Shown: positions 1 to 9,544 of the stretch, piece by piece
Position numbering within the stretch: position 1 is the first letter of the stretch
Layout of the letters: each line of letters opens with the position of its first letter
Assembly (NCBI RefSeq): GCF_016482825.1
Contig: NZ_JAEMNV010000012.1
Coordinates: forward strand, 62,001-126,000
Source: Antrihabitans stalagmiti
GTDB taxonomy: Bacteria > Actinomycetota > Actinomycetes > Mycobacteriales > Mycobacteriaceae
Length of the DNA: 64,000 nt
Reading direction: 5' to 3'
The notes under the pieces: model-generated
Databases searched by the model: none
Seen by the model: only the letters and a program-made list of their open reading frames with translations
Told to the model about the DNA's origin: nothing
Made by a program: the position numbers and the translations under genes

Positions 1-393
1 GAGCAGATTGTGCTCGAGCAGTAGCCGTGCGACCGGACCGTGGCCGTACATCACGATGTCGCCGTCGGTTTCTTCCTTCAGCGCGGCAACTTCACCGGCC
101 ACATCGGACCCGAGCACCGTCGTGTTGTTCCAGGTCGGATCCTTCAACGTCGTCGAGGCGACGTACTTCTTCATGCTGTTGAACTTGTCCGAGAATTCGT
201 CTCCGCTGCGCTGCGTCCACGCCTCGGCGAAGCCGTCGTAGGTCCGTCGGCCCATCAGCATGGCGTCGCTGCGCCGCAGCAACCCCGCTGCGAACTCCAT
301 GGCGCTCGGATCGAAGTAGTCGAAGGACCACAGTTGCGGATCTTCCATAACTCCGTCGAGGGTCACGTACGTCGATTCGATGATCTTTCCCAT
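1..393 (-). CDS. RibD C-terminal / dihydrofolate reductase-like protein (partial)
   Basis: The frame begins at an ATG at 393 and runs off the left edge, so the C-terminus is missing. The start MGKIIESTYVTLDGVMEDP and the later MLMGRRTYDGFAEAW segment are typical of small stand-alone RibD_C/DHFR-fold proteins that use NADPH; the exact substrate is unknown. It lies 59 nt downstream of an FMN reductase on the same strand, so the two may be co-transcribed with the lipoprotein hydrolase further upstream. The family is clear; the function in this organism is not. Confidence 0.8.
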   Translation of the reverse strand, partial: MGKIIESTYVTLDGVMEDPQLWSFDYFDPSAMEFAAGLLRRSDAMLMGRRTYDGFAEAWTQRSGDEFSDKFNSMKKYVASTTLKDPTWNNTTVLGSDVAGEVAALKEETDGDIVMYGHGPVARLLLEHNLL

Positions 394-452
394 TGTCTTA
401 CCCTTCTGTTGTTGGATACTGCTGAATTCGGATGAGCCCGAGTGTCGAGATA

Positions 453-1046
453 TCAAGTCGGACAGGGTTGCTCGGCGCGGGCGTCACGGAGTGCGTGTGC
501 CCACCAGATCAGTTGGTCGACGGTTGTGCGTACAACTTCGTCGAGATTGGATGGCGCGGTCCGCGCTTTCGGCCAACTTCCGTCGGCGGCGAACTGCTCC
601 CAATAGCAAGGCAGGCTGACGCTGTTGCGGATGGTGACGGCGTTGAGTTCGCTGAACACTTCCCGCAATTGCGAGGCGGCATGCAAGCCTCCTGATTCCC
701 TACCGTAGGAGACGAAGGTGACCGGCTTGCCTGCCCATTCGTCGTAGAACCAGTCGATTGCGACCTTGAGCGCTGCGGGAAAACTGCGGTTGTACTCCGG
801 TGTGACGATCACAAACGCATCCGCTGCGGCGAGGCGCGGTGCCAGTGCCGCTACCTGCGGCGGGCGAACTTCGTCGTCACGCATCGTGGCCGGTAGGTCG
901 GTCTCGGCAAGATCGATCGGGTCGAGGGACAGTTCGGTCCGGCGGCGTGCCTGCTTGGTGAACCACGCTGCTGCGGTGGGCCCGAACCGTCCGCTGCGGG
1001 TGCTTGCGATGATGACCGCGACCCGAAGCGGACCGTCGGTGCGCAT
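453..1046 (-). CDS. NADPH-dependent FMN reductase family protein
   Basis: A 197-residue flavodoxin-fold protein. The N-terminal VAVIIASTRSGRFGP segment is the phosphate-binding loop of the FMN_red family, and VIVTPEYNRSFPAALK is the conserved flavin-site segment. Such proteins reduce FMN or quinone-like compounds with NAD(P)H in the cytoplasm. The ATG overlaps the TGA of the upstream hydrolase by one base (TGATG), which implies translational coupling. The frame is open much further upstream, but that extension is the shadow of the hydrolase gene. Confidence 0.85.
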   Translation of the reverse strand: MRTDGPLRVAVIIASTRSGRFGPTAAAWFTKQARRRTELSLDPIDLAETDLPATMRDDEVRPPQVAALAPRLAAADAFVIVTPEYNRSFPAALKVAIDWFYDEWAGKPVTFVSYGRESGGLHAASQLREVFSELNAVTIRNSVSLPCYWEQFAADGSWPKARTAPSNLDEVVRTTVDQLIWWAHALRDARAEQPCPT

Positions 1047-1939
1047 CACTTGCCGCCGGCGTCGAGGAACGATCCGATGATGGGAAGCAGAACCGCGGGC
1101 TGCTGCACGAGGGTGATGTGCGACGTACCGGGGATGACGGCCAGTTGCGACTTCGGCAGACCCTGCGTGCCCTCGATACCACCGCCGAGCAGGCGGTACA
1201 TCTCGGTGGTGTGTTCCGGGGTCACGATGTCGTTGTCGGCGGCGATGATCAGTGTCGGCGCCTGGATGCCCTTGATCTGCTCCGGCGTGTAGTTGATGGT
1301 GCTTTCGTCGGTCTCCTTCATCCGCTGCAAGGTCTTGTCGAACTGGTCCGGATGCGGTGCGATGGCAACGAATTCGTCCTTGAACGGTGTCCCGTCCATC
1401 ATCTCCGACGTGATCTGGCCGACGCCTTCCGTCATTCCCGGCTGCATGCCCGACGTGTTGTACGAAACGGTCGCCAGGACAGCCTTGCGGACCTTCTCGG
1501 GATGGCTGACCTCGATTTCCAAAGCGATGCCGGCCCCGATGCTGTAGCCGAAGAAGTCGGCCTGCTCGACGCCGATCTGATCGAGGAGATCGAGGGTGTC
1601 GTCGGCCATCGTCGCGATGGTGACCGGTCGGTCGATGTCGGCGGTGTGGCCGTGAGCTTGCTGCTCGATGGAGATGACCTGACGACCCTCGGCGAGACCC
1701 GGAAGCAACTGGCCGAACGACGTTCCCGTTGCCGAAAGTCCACCGTGCAGCAGGACGAGCGGCGGCTGACCGTTGGCCTCGCCGTGCACCTCGTAGTACA
1801 TGTTCAGGCCGTTCACCGATGCGTAGCGGCCGGGCTCGGCGGCGGTGTCGGCGCTCGAGTCGGTGTCGCTTCCGCATCCGGTGAGTGCAAGAGCTGCCAC
1901 CGCGACTGTGGCTGCGACGGCGGTAAAGGTCTTCTTCAT
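1046..1939 (-). CDS. Secreted lipoprotein alpha/beta hydrolase
   Basis: A 297-residue protein starting at ATG 1939 with a lipoprotein signal: MKK, then an Ala/Val-rich core and the lipobox ALTGC, so it should be anchored outside the membrane. The mature part is an alpha/beta hydrolase, with an HGG oxyanion motif (VLLHGGLSATG), a nucleophile elbow GYSIGAG and a C-terminal GTSH carrying the catalytic His. The substrate is unknown. It is the first gene of a leftward cluster with the FMN reductase and is divergent from the BTAD regulator across about 109 bp, so that regulator may control it (inference from position). Confidence 0.85.
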   Translation of the reverse strand: MKKTFTAVAATVAVAALALTGCGSDTDSSADTAAEPGRYASVNGLNMYYEVHGEANGQPPLVLLHGGLSATGTSFGQLLPGLAEGRQVISIEQQAHGHTADIDRPVTIATMADDTLDLLDQIGVEQADFFGYSIGAGIALEIEVSHPEKVRKAVLATVSYNTSGMQPGMTEGVGQITSEMMDGTPFKDEFVAIAPHPDQFDKTLQRMKETDESTINYTPEQIKGIQAPTLIIAADNDIVTPEHTTEMYRLLGGGIEGTQGLPKSQLAVIPGTSHITLVQQPAVLLPIIGSFLDAGGK

Positions 1940-2048
1940 CGTGTTCTCCCTGGTGAGTGGCTTGTTCCTGCGTTGTGGATCACTCTGCTCGGGGCGGCTT
2001 ACGCTTTGTTTACGGTCCGTTGTCGTCGGCATAGTTAGGCTTGCGCCG

Positions 2049-5000
2049 ATGCGATTCGGAATCTTGGGACCTGTAGCGGCATGGACAGATGCCGGTGAGT
2101 CGGTTGTCGTCTCGGGCGTGAAGGTCCGCGCGTTGTTGGCGGATCTCCTTGTCCATGCAGGACGCCCGGTGTCGGCGGACCGGCTGATCGACGACATCTG
2201 GGGTGAAGCGCCGCCGGGCAACGCACCCGGCACGTTGTCCGCCAAGGCTTCCCAGCTACGACGCGCGCTGGAAGATGCCGAGCCGGGGGCGCGCACACTG
2301 GTGGTGTCGCCGCCGCCCGGCTATCGGCTCGACGTCGCGAAGGCCGATGTGGACGCGCTTCGCTTCGTGGAACTGACGACGGCTGCGCACGCGGCCGCCG
2401 ACCCCGCACGAACAGCCGCGCTGCTGTCCGAAGCGTTGGACCTGTGGCGTGGTGCTGCCTTTGCCGACTTCGCCGACGAACCGTTCACGCAGGCGACGAT
2501 CGCCAAGCTCGAAGAACAGCGACTGGTCGCATGTGAGGATCTGGCGCAGGCACGGCTGGCGCTCGGTCAGCACGCGCAGCTGGTCGGCGACCTCACCGAC
2601 CTGGTGACGCGCAACCCGCTGCGGGAACGCCTGCGTGGTGCCCACATGCACGCGCTGTACGGGGCAGGCCGCCAGAGCGATGCCCTCGACAGCTTCGATC
2701 AGCATCGGAACGCTCTTGCCGACGAACTCGGACTCGATCCGGGTGCCGAACTCGTTGCGCTGCAGCGCGCGATCCTTGCTCAGGACCCTGCCCTGACTCC
2801 TACGGTCGCAGCTCCGGTGCGACACGTGCGACCGTCGAATCTGCCTGCGCCGCTTACCGATCTGATCGGCCGCGATGCGGCGCTCGCCGAGCTCGCCGAC
2901 GCCCTCGACACCCAACGGTTGGTCACACTCACGGGTCCCGGTGGGGTCGGCAAGACTCGCCTTGCAATCGCCGCGGCTCACTCGAAGTCCCCCGCGGACG
3001 GTGCGTGGCTCATCGAGTTGGCCGGTTTCGAGCGCGTCTCGACGACCGACCTCGCCGATGTCGTTGCGCAGACCCTCGGGATTCGCGATGGGGGCGAGCA
3101 GACCGACCCGATCGCACGTCTCGGTGCAGCGCTGCACGATCAGAATGTGCTTGTCGTGCTGGACAATTGCGAGCACCTGATCGATGCGGCAGCCGATCTG
3201 GCGGACAGTCTGCTCAGCGCGGCCGCCGGGGTGCGCATCATCGCGACGAGCCGCGAACCACTCGGCTTGGTCGGTGAGTACGTCTTCGGCGTCGCGCCGC
3301 TCGAACGTGACAGTGCCGTAGCTCTTTTCGCGACGCGGGCGAGCGCGTCCGCACGTGATTTCACACTCGACGACGAGACGACCGGACCTGTGAACGTGTT
3401 GTGCGCGCGGTTGGACGGCATTCCGCTTGCACTGGAATTGGCAGCGACTCGCGTCCGGGCACTCGGCGTGCACGAGATGGTTGCGCGCCTCGACGATCGT
3501 TTTCGTCTGCTCGCAACCGGTTACCGCGGTGCCCCACCACGGCAACAGACGTTGACCGCGATGATCGACTGGAGTTGGGATCTGCTGGAGGCCGACGAGC
3601 AGGCGGTACTGCGCAGACTCGCCGTCCACGCCGACGGCGCAACCCTCGCTGCGGCCGAGATCGTATGCAGCGGAGTCGATGTCGATCGCGATGCCGTGCC
3701 CGATCTACTGGTCCGTCTGGTCGACCGCTCGCTCGTCACCGTCGTACACGGCGGCAGCGAACCACGCTATCGACTGCTGGAATCCATTGCCGCATATTGT
3801 GTTCCACGATTGCGTGATGCCGGCGAGGAGGTCGACACCCGAACGCGCCATCATGCGTACTACCTGGAGTTCGCCGAACAGGCCCGCCCGCATCTCTACA
3901 GCGCCGAGCAGAAACGCTGGTTGCGTCGACTCGACGCGGAGTCGGCGAACCTACGCGCGGCGTTCGACGATGCGGTGGCCTCCGGTGACGGTGTCAGCGC
4001 ACTGCGTCTGACCGATGCGCTCGGGTGGTACTGGTTTCTGCGGGGACGTCTTGCAGAAGCACGGCGTTCGTTCGCGGCCGCCCTCGCCGCCGGCGTGGAT
4101 GCGTCTCCCGAGCTGCGTGGCCAGGTGCTCACCTGGGACACCGGGTTCGGCTTCGTCTCCGGCGTTGGGACCGATCGGGACACATTGCGTGACAACGCTT
4201 TACAACTCATATCAGACCAGCACACCAAAGCACGTGCCCAGTGGTTTCTCGCCTACACCGCCCTGGACCTCGGCGATGTCGAGGCTGTCGAAGTGCTGTT
4301 GGATCAGGCGCTGCCAGCTTTCACGGCAGTCGACGACCGCTGGGGTATCGCAGCCGTGCACATCGTCAAGGCCAAGATCGCGCACCTCGGCAGCGATATC
4401 GACGCACTGCGTAGCAGCAGTGAGCTGAGCGCCGAGTTGTTCGCGGCGTCCGGTGATCGCTGGGGAAAGCTGCAAGCAACTGGGTGGCTCGGCGGTCATG
4501 CCGAACTCGTCGGCGACCTCGATCGGGCCACCGCCCTGCACAGCGACGGTTTACACATCGCCGAGGAGCTCGAGCTGTGGCCGGAGGTGTCGGGTCATCT
4601 GTCCTGGCTCGGCTGGATTGCCATGCAGCGCAGTGATTTCGGGCCAGCCATCGAGTACTGCGAGCAGGCGTTGAAGTTGGCTGCCGAACAGGGGTCGATA
4701 GCGGGCCAGGTGTTTGCCCTGATGGGTCTCGGCTTCTCGACCCGCAAGGCCGGAGATCTCGATCGCGCCGAGCAGACACTGCAATCGATCATCGACTTCA
4801 GTCCCCCAGATCCAGAAACCGGTCCACCGCTGTACCTTCCGAATATCCTCTGCGAACTCGGCTTCGTCGCGGAACTACGTGGTGACGCCGACACGGCATG
4901 GCGGTTCCACGCGGACGCCTACCGAATGTCGGTCGACTTCGCAGCGCCCCGCGATATCGCTTATTCGCTCGAAGGGCTTGCGGGCGCAGCATCGGTCGCG

Positions 5001-5249
5001 GCCGACTACACCGTCGCGGCCCACCTGCTCGGGGCGGCCGACGCTCATCGCGCGACGGTTGGCCTGCCGACGGCACCGACGGAGCAAGTCGACCTGGACC
5101 GCATCCTCGAGCGACTAACTCGTGCGCGGGACAGGTCGGAAATCGACACCCTGATCGAGGCCGGACGCATACTCGCGACAGATGAGCTTGCAGCGATCGT
5201 CGCCGCCGGCCACAACACTCGGGCCTCAACAGCCGAGCTGCGTCGATAG
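2049..5249 (+). CDS. AfsR/SARP-like regulator with BTAD, NB-ARC ATPase and TPR domains
   Basis: A 1066-residue multidomain transcription regulator. Residues 1-90 resemble an OmpR-type winged helix (MRFGILGPV start), about 95-245 is the bacterial transcriptional activator domain, a Walker A GPGGVGKTR lies near 295 and a Walker B-like VLVVLDNCEH near 366, as in STAND ATPases. The C-terminal 400 residues are Ala/Leu/Asp-rich helical repeats of TPR type. Proteins of this architecture sense a ligand, oligomerise with ATP and activate nearby genes. The ATG at 2049 was chosen because homologous domains begin with this MRFGILG motif. It is divergent from the lipoprotein hydrolase operon, a likely target. 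Confidence 0.88.
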   Translation: MRFGILGPVAAWTDAGESVVVSGVKVRALLADLLVHAGRPVSADRLIDDIWGEAPPGNAPGTLSAKASQLRRALEDAEPGARTLVVSPPPGYRLDVAKADVDALRFVELTTAAHAAADPARTAALLSEALDLWRGAAFADFADEPFTQATIAKLEEQRLVACEDLAQARLALGQHAQLVGDLTDLVTRNPLRERLRGAHMHALYGAGRQSDALDSFDQHRNALADELGLDPGAELVALQRAILAQDPALTPTVAAPVRHVRPSNLPAPLTDLIGRDAALAELADALDTQRLVTLTGPGGVGKTRLAIAAAHSKSPADGAWLIELAGFERVSTTDLADVVAQTLGIRDGGEQTDPIARLGAALHDQNVLVVLDNCEHLIDAAADLADSLLSAAAGVRIIATSREPLGLVGEYVFGVAPLERDSAVALFATRASASARDFTLDDETTGPVNVLCARLDGIPLALELAATRVRALGVHEMVARLDDRFRLLATGYRGAPPRQQTLTAMIDWSWDLLEADEQAVLRRLAVHADGATLAAAEIVCSGVDVDRDAVPDLLVRLVDRSLVTVVHGGSEPRYRLLESIAAYCVPRLRDAGEEVDTRTRHHAYYLEFAEQARPHLYSAEQKRWLRRLDAESANLRAAFDDAVASGDGVSALRLTDALGWYWFLRGRLAEARRSFAAALAAGVDASPELRGQVLTWDTGFGFVSGVGTDRDTLRDNALQLISDQHTKARAQWFLAYTALDLGDVEAVEVLLDQALPAFTAVDDRWGIAAVHIVKAKIAHLGSDIDALRSSSELSAELFAASGDRWGKLQATGWLGGHAELVGDLDRATALHSDGLHIAEELELWPEVSGHLSWLGWIAMQRSDFGPAIEYCEQALKLAAEQGSIAGQVFALMGLGFSTRKAGDLDRAEQTLQSIIDFSPPDPETGPPLYLPNILCELGFVAELRGDADTAWRFHADAYRMSVDFAAPRDIAYSLEGLAGAASVAADYTVAAHLLGAADAHRATVGLPTAPTEQVDLDRILERLTRARDRSEIDTLIEAGRILATDELAAIVAAGHNTRASTAELRR

Positions 5250-5311
5250 TCGGGAAGCATGTGGTCCAGCCGTCGGACCCCCGAGACACACCTACGCGGG
5301 TGCGCCGAGAT

Positions 5312-7303
5312 CTAGACGACCTTCGCGGCGATCAGCAGGTCCCAGATCTCGCCCTGGTCGATGACCTCGACGCCGAGCTTCTCGGCTTTGGCCAGTTTGC
5401 TGTCGCCCACCCCTGCACCGGTGATGAGCAGGTCCGTGTTGGCCGAAACCGAGGAAGCTGCCGTCGCACCCGCCTGCTCACAGAGGCGTTGAAACGTTGG
5501 GCGAGCGACTTTTTCGCCGGACCGCGGGTCACTGATAGCGCCGGTGATCACCACAGTCTTGCCTTCCAGCGGTGCGCCTGCTGCAATGACCGGCGGTAGA
5601 TCCTCTTCGCGTACGTCCAGGGACACGCCTGCCGCGCGCAGCTTTTCGAGTTCCGGGCGCAGGCGTGCCAGGTGTGCAACGAGGGAGGCGGCGACCTTCG
5701 CGCCGATGTCGTCCACTGCGACGAGCCGTTCCTGTCCCGCGTCGGCGATCTCTTCGAGAGAGCCGAATCCCGCTCGGGCCAGACGCGCGGCAGTGCCGTC
5801 GGACGCCATCGGAATTGCGAGGCCGATCAGGGCGCGCCGCAGGCCTACCTGACGGCTCGCATCGATCGAGTCGATCATGCGCTGGGCCGAGACCTCTCCC
5901 ATGCGGTCGAACTCGAGCAAGCGTTCCTTCGTCAGTGTGTAGAAGTCCGAAGGGCTTTCGAGGATGCCCGCGTCGGCCAGGCGTTCGATCCACACCTGCC
6001 CTATCGCATCGATATCCGCTGCGGCGCGCGACGCCCAGTGGATGAGCCTGCGGACCGTCTGTGCGGGGCAGGCGACGTTGGTGCAGAACAGTTCTCGGCT
6101 GTTGCCCTGCTCGGTCACCGGCTGTTCGCACGAAGGGCACACGGTAGGCGGCTCGATATCACGCTCCTCACCCGTGCGTTTTGCGGCGTCGAGAACGCCT
6201 GCCACGAAAGGGATTACGTCGCCGGCGCGGCGTACCAGCACCGTGTCCCCGATTTTGATGTCTCGGGCGCGGATGACTTCTTGGTTGGCCAGCGTCGCCT
6301 TTGTGACAGTCGTACCACCAACGAACACCGGCTCCAGCCACGCAACCGGGACGATCTTGCCTGTCTTGCCGACGTCCCAGATCACCTCGCGCAGCAACGT
6401 GGTCTTCTCTTCGGCGGCGAACTTGAACGCCAACGCGCCACGCGGCGAACTCGACCGTGTCCCGGCCGCCGCATAGGCCTCCCGATCAGCCAACCGCAGC
6501 ACCGCACCGTCGAGGTCGTAGTTCAGCGCGTTACGGCCCTGCTCGATCGCGGTGATCGCGGCCTGCGCCTGCTCGGCGTCGGTGCAGTGCTGCATCTGCG
6601 CACCCGCGATACCGAGAGCTTGCAGCCCCTCTTCCAGGTCGACTGCGGCAGCATCGGCCGAGGTATCCAAGTCGAAGCCGAAGAACTGCAAGCGTCGCTC
6701 GGCGACTGTCGCCGGGTCCTTCGCCCGCAGCGTGCCCGCCGCGGCGTTGCGCGGATTGATCAGCGGCTTGTCCGGATTCGCCTTGTTGTAAGTGGCGAAG
6801 GTCGACCGCAGCATCACCGCCTCGCCACGCACCTCCACCCGCCCAGCGATGTCGATCCGTTCGGGAACGCCGTCGACCAGGGCACGCACCAGCACGGTCA
6901 CGTCGTCACCCGTCGTGCCATCACCACGGGTGACCGCACGCACGAGGCGCCCGTCCTCGAAAACCAGGGCCAAGGACAAACCGTCGAGCTTCGGCATGAC
7001 CACCACCGACTGCCCGGGAAAGCGGTTGAAGAACGCCACAACCTGCTCGGGCTTGGTCGCCTTCTCCAGTGACAGCATCGGACGTGAATGCCGAACCGGA
7101 GAGTGCAGCTCTGCGGGCGCGCCGACCTGCTCCAGCGGATTCGGGTCTAGCGCGATGTTGGGGTGCGCTTCGAGAAGGCCACGTAGCTCGTCCTCGATCG
7201 CGTCGTACTCGGCGTCCGCGACCAGCGGCGAACCCTGGTAGTAGGCCTCACGCAGCGCCACGATGCGGTCCGCGAGCTCCTGAGCGTGTTCCCCTGTTTC
7301 CAC
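5312..7303 (-). CDS. ligA: NAD-dependent DNA ligase (LigA family, divergent copy)
   Basis: A 663-residue protein from GTG 7303. Family landmarks are present in order: the Ia-type YY...DAEYD segment, HSRPMLSLEKA, the adenylation lysine in PKLDG (Lys105), TRGDGTTGDDVT, NPRNAAAGTLR, an OB-fold, a four-Cys zinc finger (CPSC and CTNVACPAQ), helix-hairpin-helix repeats and a C-terminal BRCT domain with GKTVVITGAI. Ligases of this family seal nicks using NAD. Some motif positions differ from those usual in the main LigA: Met before PK where Glu is usual, KFAAEE for K-PAEE, GKTG for GRTG. It may therefore be a second copy rather than the housekeeping enzyme (inference). Confidence 0.88.
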   Translation of the reverse strand: METGEHAQELADRIVALREAYYQGSPLVADAEYDAIEDELRGLLEAHPNIALDPNPLEQVGAPAELHSPVRHSRPMLSLEKATKPEQVVAFFNRFPGQSVVVMPKLDGLSLALVFEDGRLVRAVTRGDGTTGDDVTVLVRALVDGVPERIDIAGRVEVRGEAVMLRSTFATYNKANPDKPLINPRNAAAGTLRAKDPATVAERRLQFFGFDLDTSADAAAVDLEEGLQALGIAGAQMQHCTDAEQAQAAITAIEQGRNALNYDLDGAVLRLADREAYAAAGTRSSSPRGALAFKFAAEEKTTLLREVIWDVGKTGKIVPVAWLEPVFVGGTTVTKATLANQEVIRARDIKIGDTVLVRRAGDVIPFVAGVLDAAKRTGEERDIEPPTVCPSCEQPVTEQGNSRELFCTNVACPAQTVRRLIHWASRAAADIDAIGQVWIERLADAGILESPSDFYTLTKERLLEFDRMGEVSAQRMIDSIDASRQVGLRRALIGLAIPMASDGTAARLARAGFGSLEEIADAGQERLVAVDDIGAKVAASLVAHLARLRPELEKLRAAGVSLDVREEDLPPVIAAGAPLEGKTVVITGAISDPRSGEKVARPTFQRLCEQAGATAASSVSANTDLLITGAGVGDSKLAKAEKLGVEVIDQGEIWDLLIAAKVV

Positions 7304-7415
7304 AACACCGGACGTTACAGATGCCCACTGACAGCAATATTCGCCCAGTCCCCAGCACACCATGGGCCCGGCGCTTCACAGCAGAAGTCCCCGTCACGCA
7401 GTAGCGTTGGCCGTC

Positions 7416-7793
7416 ATGCAGCTGCCTCGTGCGATCGCGAGCTTCAACAAGTACGTCACCAACCGTCTTCAGGGCCTCTGGGCGTGGCTGATCCCGCCGT
7501 GGGCGGTCGTGCATCACACGGGACGGTCCTCGGGCCGCGCGTTCAAGACGCCGATCATGGGCTTCAAGACACCGGAAGGTTTTGCGATCCCGATGCTCTA
7601 CGGTCCGCAGAGCCAGTGGGTCAAGAACCTGCTCGCTGCCGGTGGCGGCGAGATCCAGCGGGGTGGCAAGCGCTACAGGCTCGTCGACCCGCGGGTCGTC
7701 CCTGCGGCGGAGATAACCGCGAAGGGCATCGCCGGCGTCTATACCCGGGCCGCGACCTCGACGCTCGTCACCACGCTTGGCGAGCGCGTGTAG
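7416..7793 (+). CDS. Deazaflavin-dependent nitroreductase family protein (DDN/DUF385 type)
   Basis: A 125-residue protein from ATG 7416. The segment VVHHTGRSSGRAFKTPIMGF is characteristic of the F420(H2)-dependent split-barrel family related to mycobacterial Ddn, which uses reduced F420 to reduce quinones or nitro compounds. The N-terminal region is amphipathic, as in membrane-associated members. It stands alone, convergent with the multicopper oxidase and divergent from the ligase. The substrate cannot be read from the sequence. Confidence 0.8.
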   Translation: MQLPRAIASFNKYVTNRLQGLWAWLIPPWAVVHHTGRSSGRAFKTPIMGFKTPEGFAIPMLYGPQSQWVKNLLAAGGGEIQRGGKRYRLVDPRVVPAAEITAKGIAGVYTRAATSTLVTTLGERV

Positions 7794-7848
7794 TCGGTCA
7801 TCCCGACGATCCAAAAACGGTGCCACCCCGGCGCTAGCCGAATCGAAC

Positions 7849-9351
7849 TCAGCCATGCCCCGCATGGTGTGGCGCGCTCGACGCTGCCGTCTCCCCCGGC
7901 GCCACCACGACGAACTGCCCCATCAAACCCTGGTCCTCGTGTCGCAGCAGATGGCAATGAAACATGTACGGCATCGATGGGTCGGTGAAGTCGGTGAAGC
8001 GCATCAGTAGCCGTCGGGTCTCATTCGGCGCTATGTAGACCGTGTCCTTGCGTCCAGCCAGCGACGGATCATCGGTGTCGAGCACCTGGAACTGAACGTC
8101 ATGGACGTGGAAGTTGTGGACCTGTCCGCTGCTGTTGTGCACTTCCCACACCTCGGTGGTTCCGACCGTGACGACCTCGTCGATTCTGTTCGTGTCCATC
8201 GACTTGTTGTTCAGCGACGTCGAACTCGTCAAATCGAACCGCCTGGTGACCGTCGGGTCACCGAGGTCCGGCAGGGTCGAAAGTATTTCGGGAACAACGG
8301 CATTGGACGCAAGCGTCGAGGCTGCCCGCAGTTGCAGGATGTCGAAGGAATCAGCACCGCCAGCGAATCGATCGTTCCAGAAGCCGGCACCGAGGTCGGG
8401 CGGTGTGCTGCGCAGGACCGTCGTCGTATCCGGTGACAGTGCGACCACGATCTCAGCCCGCGCGCCGGGTGAGAGCCGAAGGTTCTGCATCGCAACCGGT
8501 TTCGCAAGTAGGCCACCGTCGGTGCCGATCAGCTGGAAGTCCTGGTCGTCGGAAAATCCGAAGTTGTACACACGAGCGTTGGACGCGTTGAGCAGACGCA
8601 GCCGGACCCGCTCGGTCGTCACGTCCAGATAGGGTCCCGGCGTTCCGTTGACCATGATCTCGTCTCCGAGCACACCCGTGTCGTTGAAGATCGCCGACGA
8701 GGCGTCGAGGCTCTCGCCGTTGAACTTCTTGTCCTGCACGATCACCGGGATGTCGTCGACGCCATAGCGGTCCGGCAATGCGGGACCGTTCGCGTCGTCG
8801 ATCAGGAACATCCCGGCGATACCGCGATAGACGTGGTCTGCTGTCTCGCCGTGCATGTGCGGGTGGTACCACAGCGTTGCCGCTGGCTGGTCCACGGTCC
8901 ACTGCGGTGACCACGTCGTCCCTGGTTCGACGAGTTGGTGCGGTCCACCGTCCATCGCGGCAGGGAGATGCATTCCGTGCCAGTGCAGCGTGCTCGTGAC
9001 GCCGAGACGGTTGCTGACATTCATGCGAACCTTCTCACCACGCTTCGCTCTGATCGTCGGCCCGAGGTAGGAGCCGTTGACACCCCACGTCTCGGTATCC
9101 GGTCCATGGCCGAGGTCGGAGGTTCCGCTCTGCATGTCCAGGTCGAAGCTGCGGACCCCGTCTGGTCCGACCGTCGACGCCGCGAGGGGCGGTAGCTGGA
9201 GCGGCTTCTCGAAGTCGACCCTCCCGACTGTGTCTACCCGCGCGATCGTCCAGGTGTACGCCGTGACGGCGACGGCTGCGGTGGCGAGTGTCATCGCGAG
9301 CACGATTGCAGCGACCAGCATGCGGATCCAGGTCGGTCGCTGTTTCGTCAT
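7849..9351 (-). CDS. Secreted multicopper oxidase
   Basis: A 500-residue protein from ATG 9351 with an N-terminal membrane segment (WIRMLVAAIVLAMTLATAA), so it is exported or anchored. All four copper-ligand clusters are visible: HWHGMHLP, WYHPHMHG, HNFHVHD and the C-terminal HCHLLRHEDQGLM that supplies the type 1 copper ligands. The enzyme should oxidise a phenol, a metal ion or another reductant with O2. The protein ends in a short His-rich tail (PHHAGHG) that could bind extra copper. In-frame starts lie further upstream, but only this one places the signal anchor at the N-terminus. Divergent from the monooxygenase. Confidence 0.9.
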   Translation of the reverse strand: MTKQRPTWIRMLVAAIVLAMTLATAAVAVTAYTWTIARVDTVGRVDFEKPLQLPPLAASTVGPDGVRSFDLDMQSGTSDLGHGPDTETWGVNGSYLGPTIRAKRGEKVRMNVSNRLGVTSTLHWHGMHLPAAMDGGPHQLVEPGTTWSPQWTVDQPAATLWYHPHMHGETADHVYRGIAGMFLIDDANGPALPDRYGVDDIPVIVQDKKFNGESLDASSAIFNDTGVLGDEIMVNGTPGPYLDVTTERVRLRLLNASNARVYNFGFSDDQDFQLIGTDGGLLAKPVAMQNLRLSPGARAEIVVALSPDTTTVLRSTPPDLGAGFWNDRFAGGADSFDILQLRAASTLASNAVVPEILSTLPDLGDPTVTRRFDLTSSTSLNNKSMDTNRIDEVVTVGTTEVWEVHNSSGQVHNFHVHDVQFQVLDTDDPSLAGRKDTVYIAPNETRRLLMRFTDFTDPSMPYMFHCHLLRHEDQGLMGQFVVVAPGETAASSAPHHAGHG

Positions 9352-9544
9352 GCATCCGAGCCTGGCGTCTTCGCCGTGCACATACATCCAGGCAGCGACC
9401 CATTTCGAGGTCAGGGAATACCCCGAGATGGTGTGACGGCGGGAAACGGATATTGCCGTTACACCGAGTTTCGGGTACCAATGGTATTTGAAATGGCGTT
9501 CGGGCACGGAGTCCGCCGCCAGAGACGAGGAGGTCTCCGCACTT

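Noticed and set aside
1047-1877. Long N-terminal extension of the FMN reductase frame
   Set aside because: It overlaps the hydrolase gene out of frame, is Arg-rich and lacks any domain; the start at 1046 has the expected coupling and fold start.
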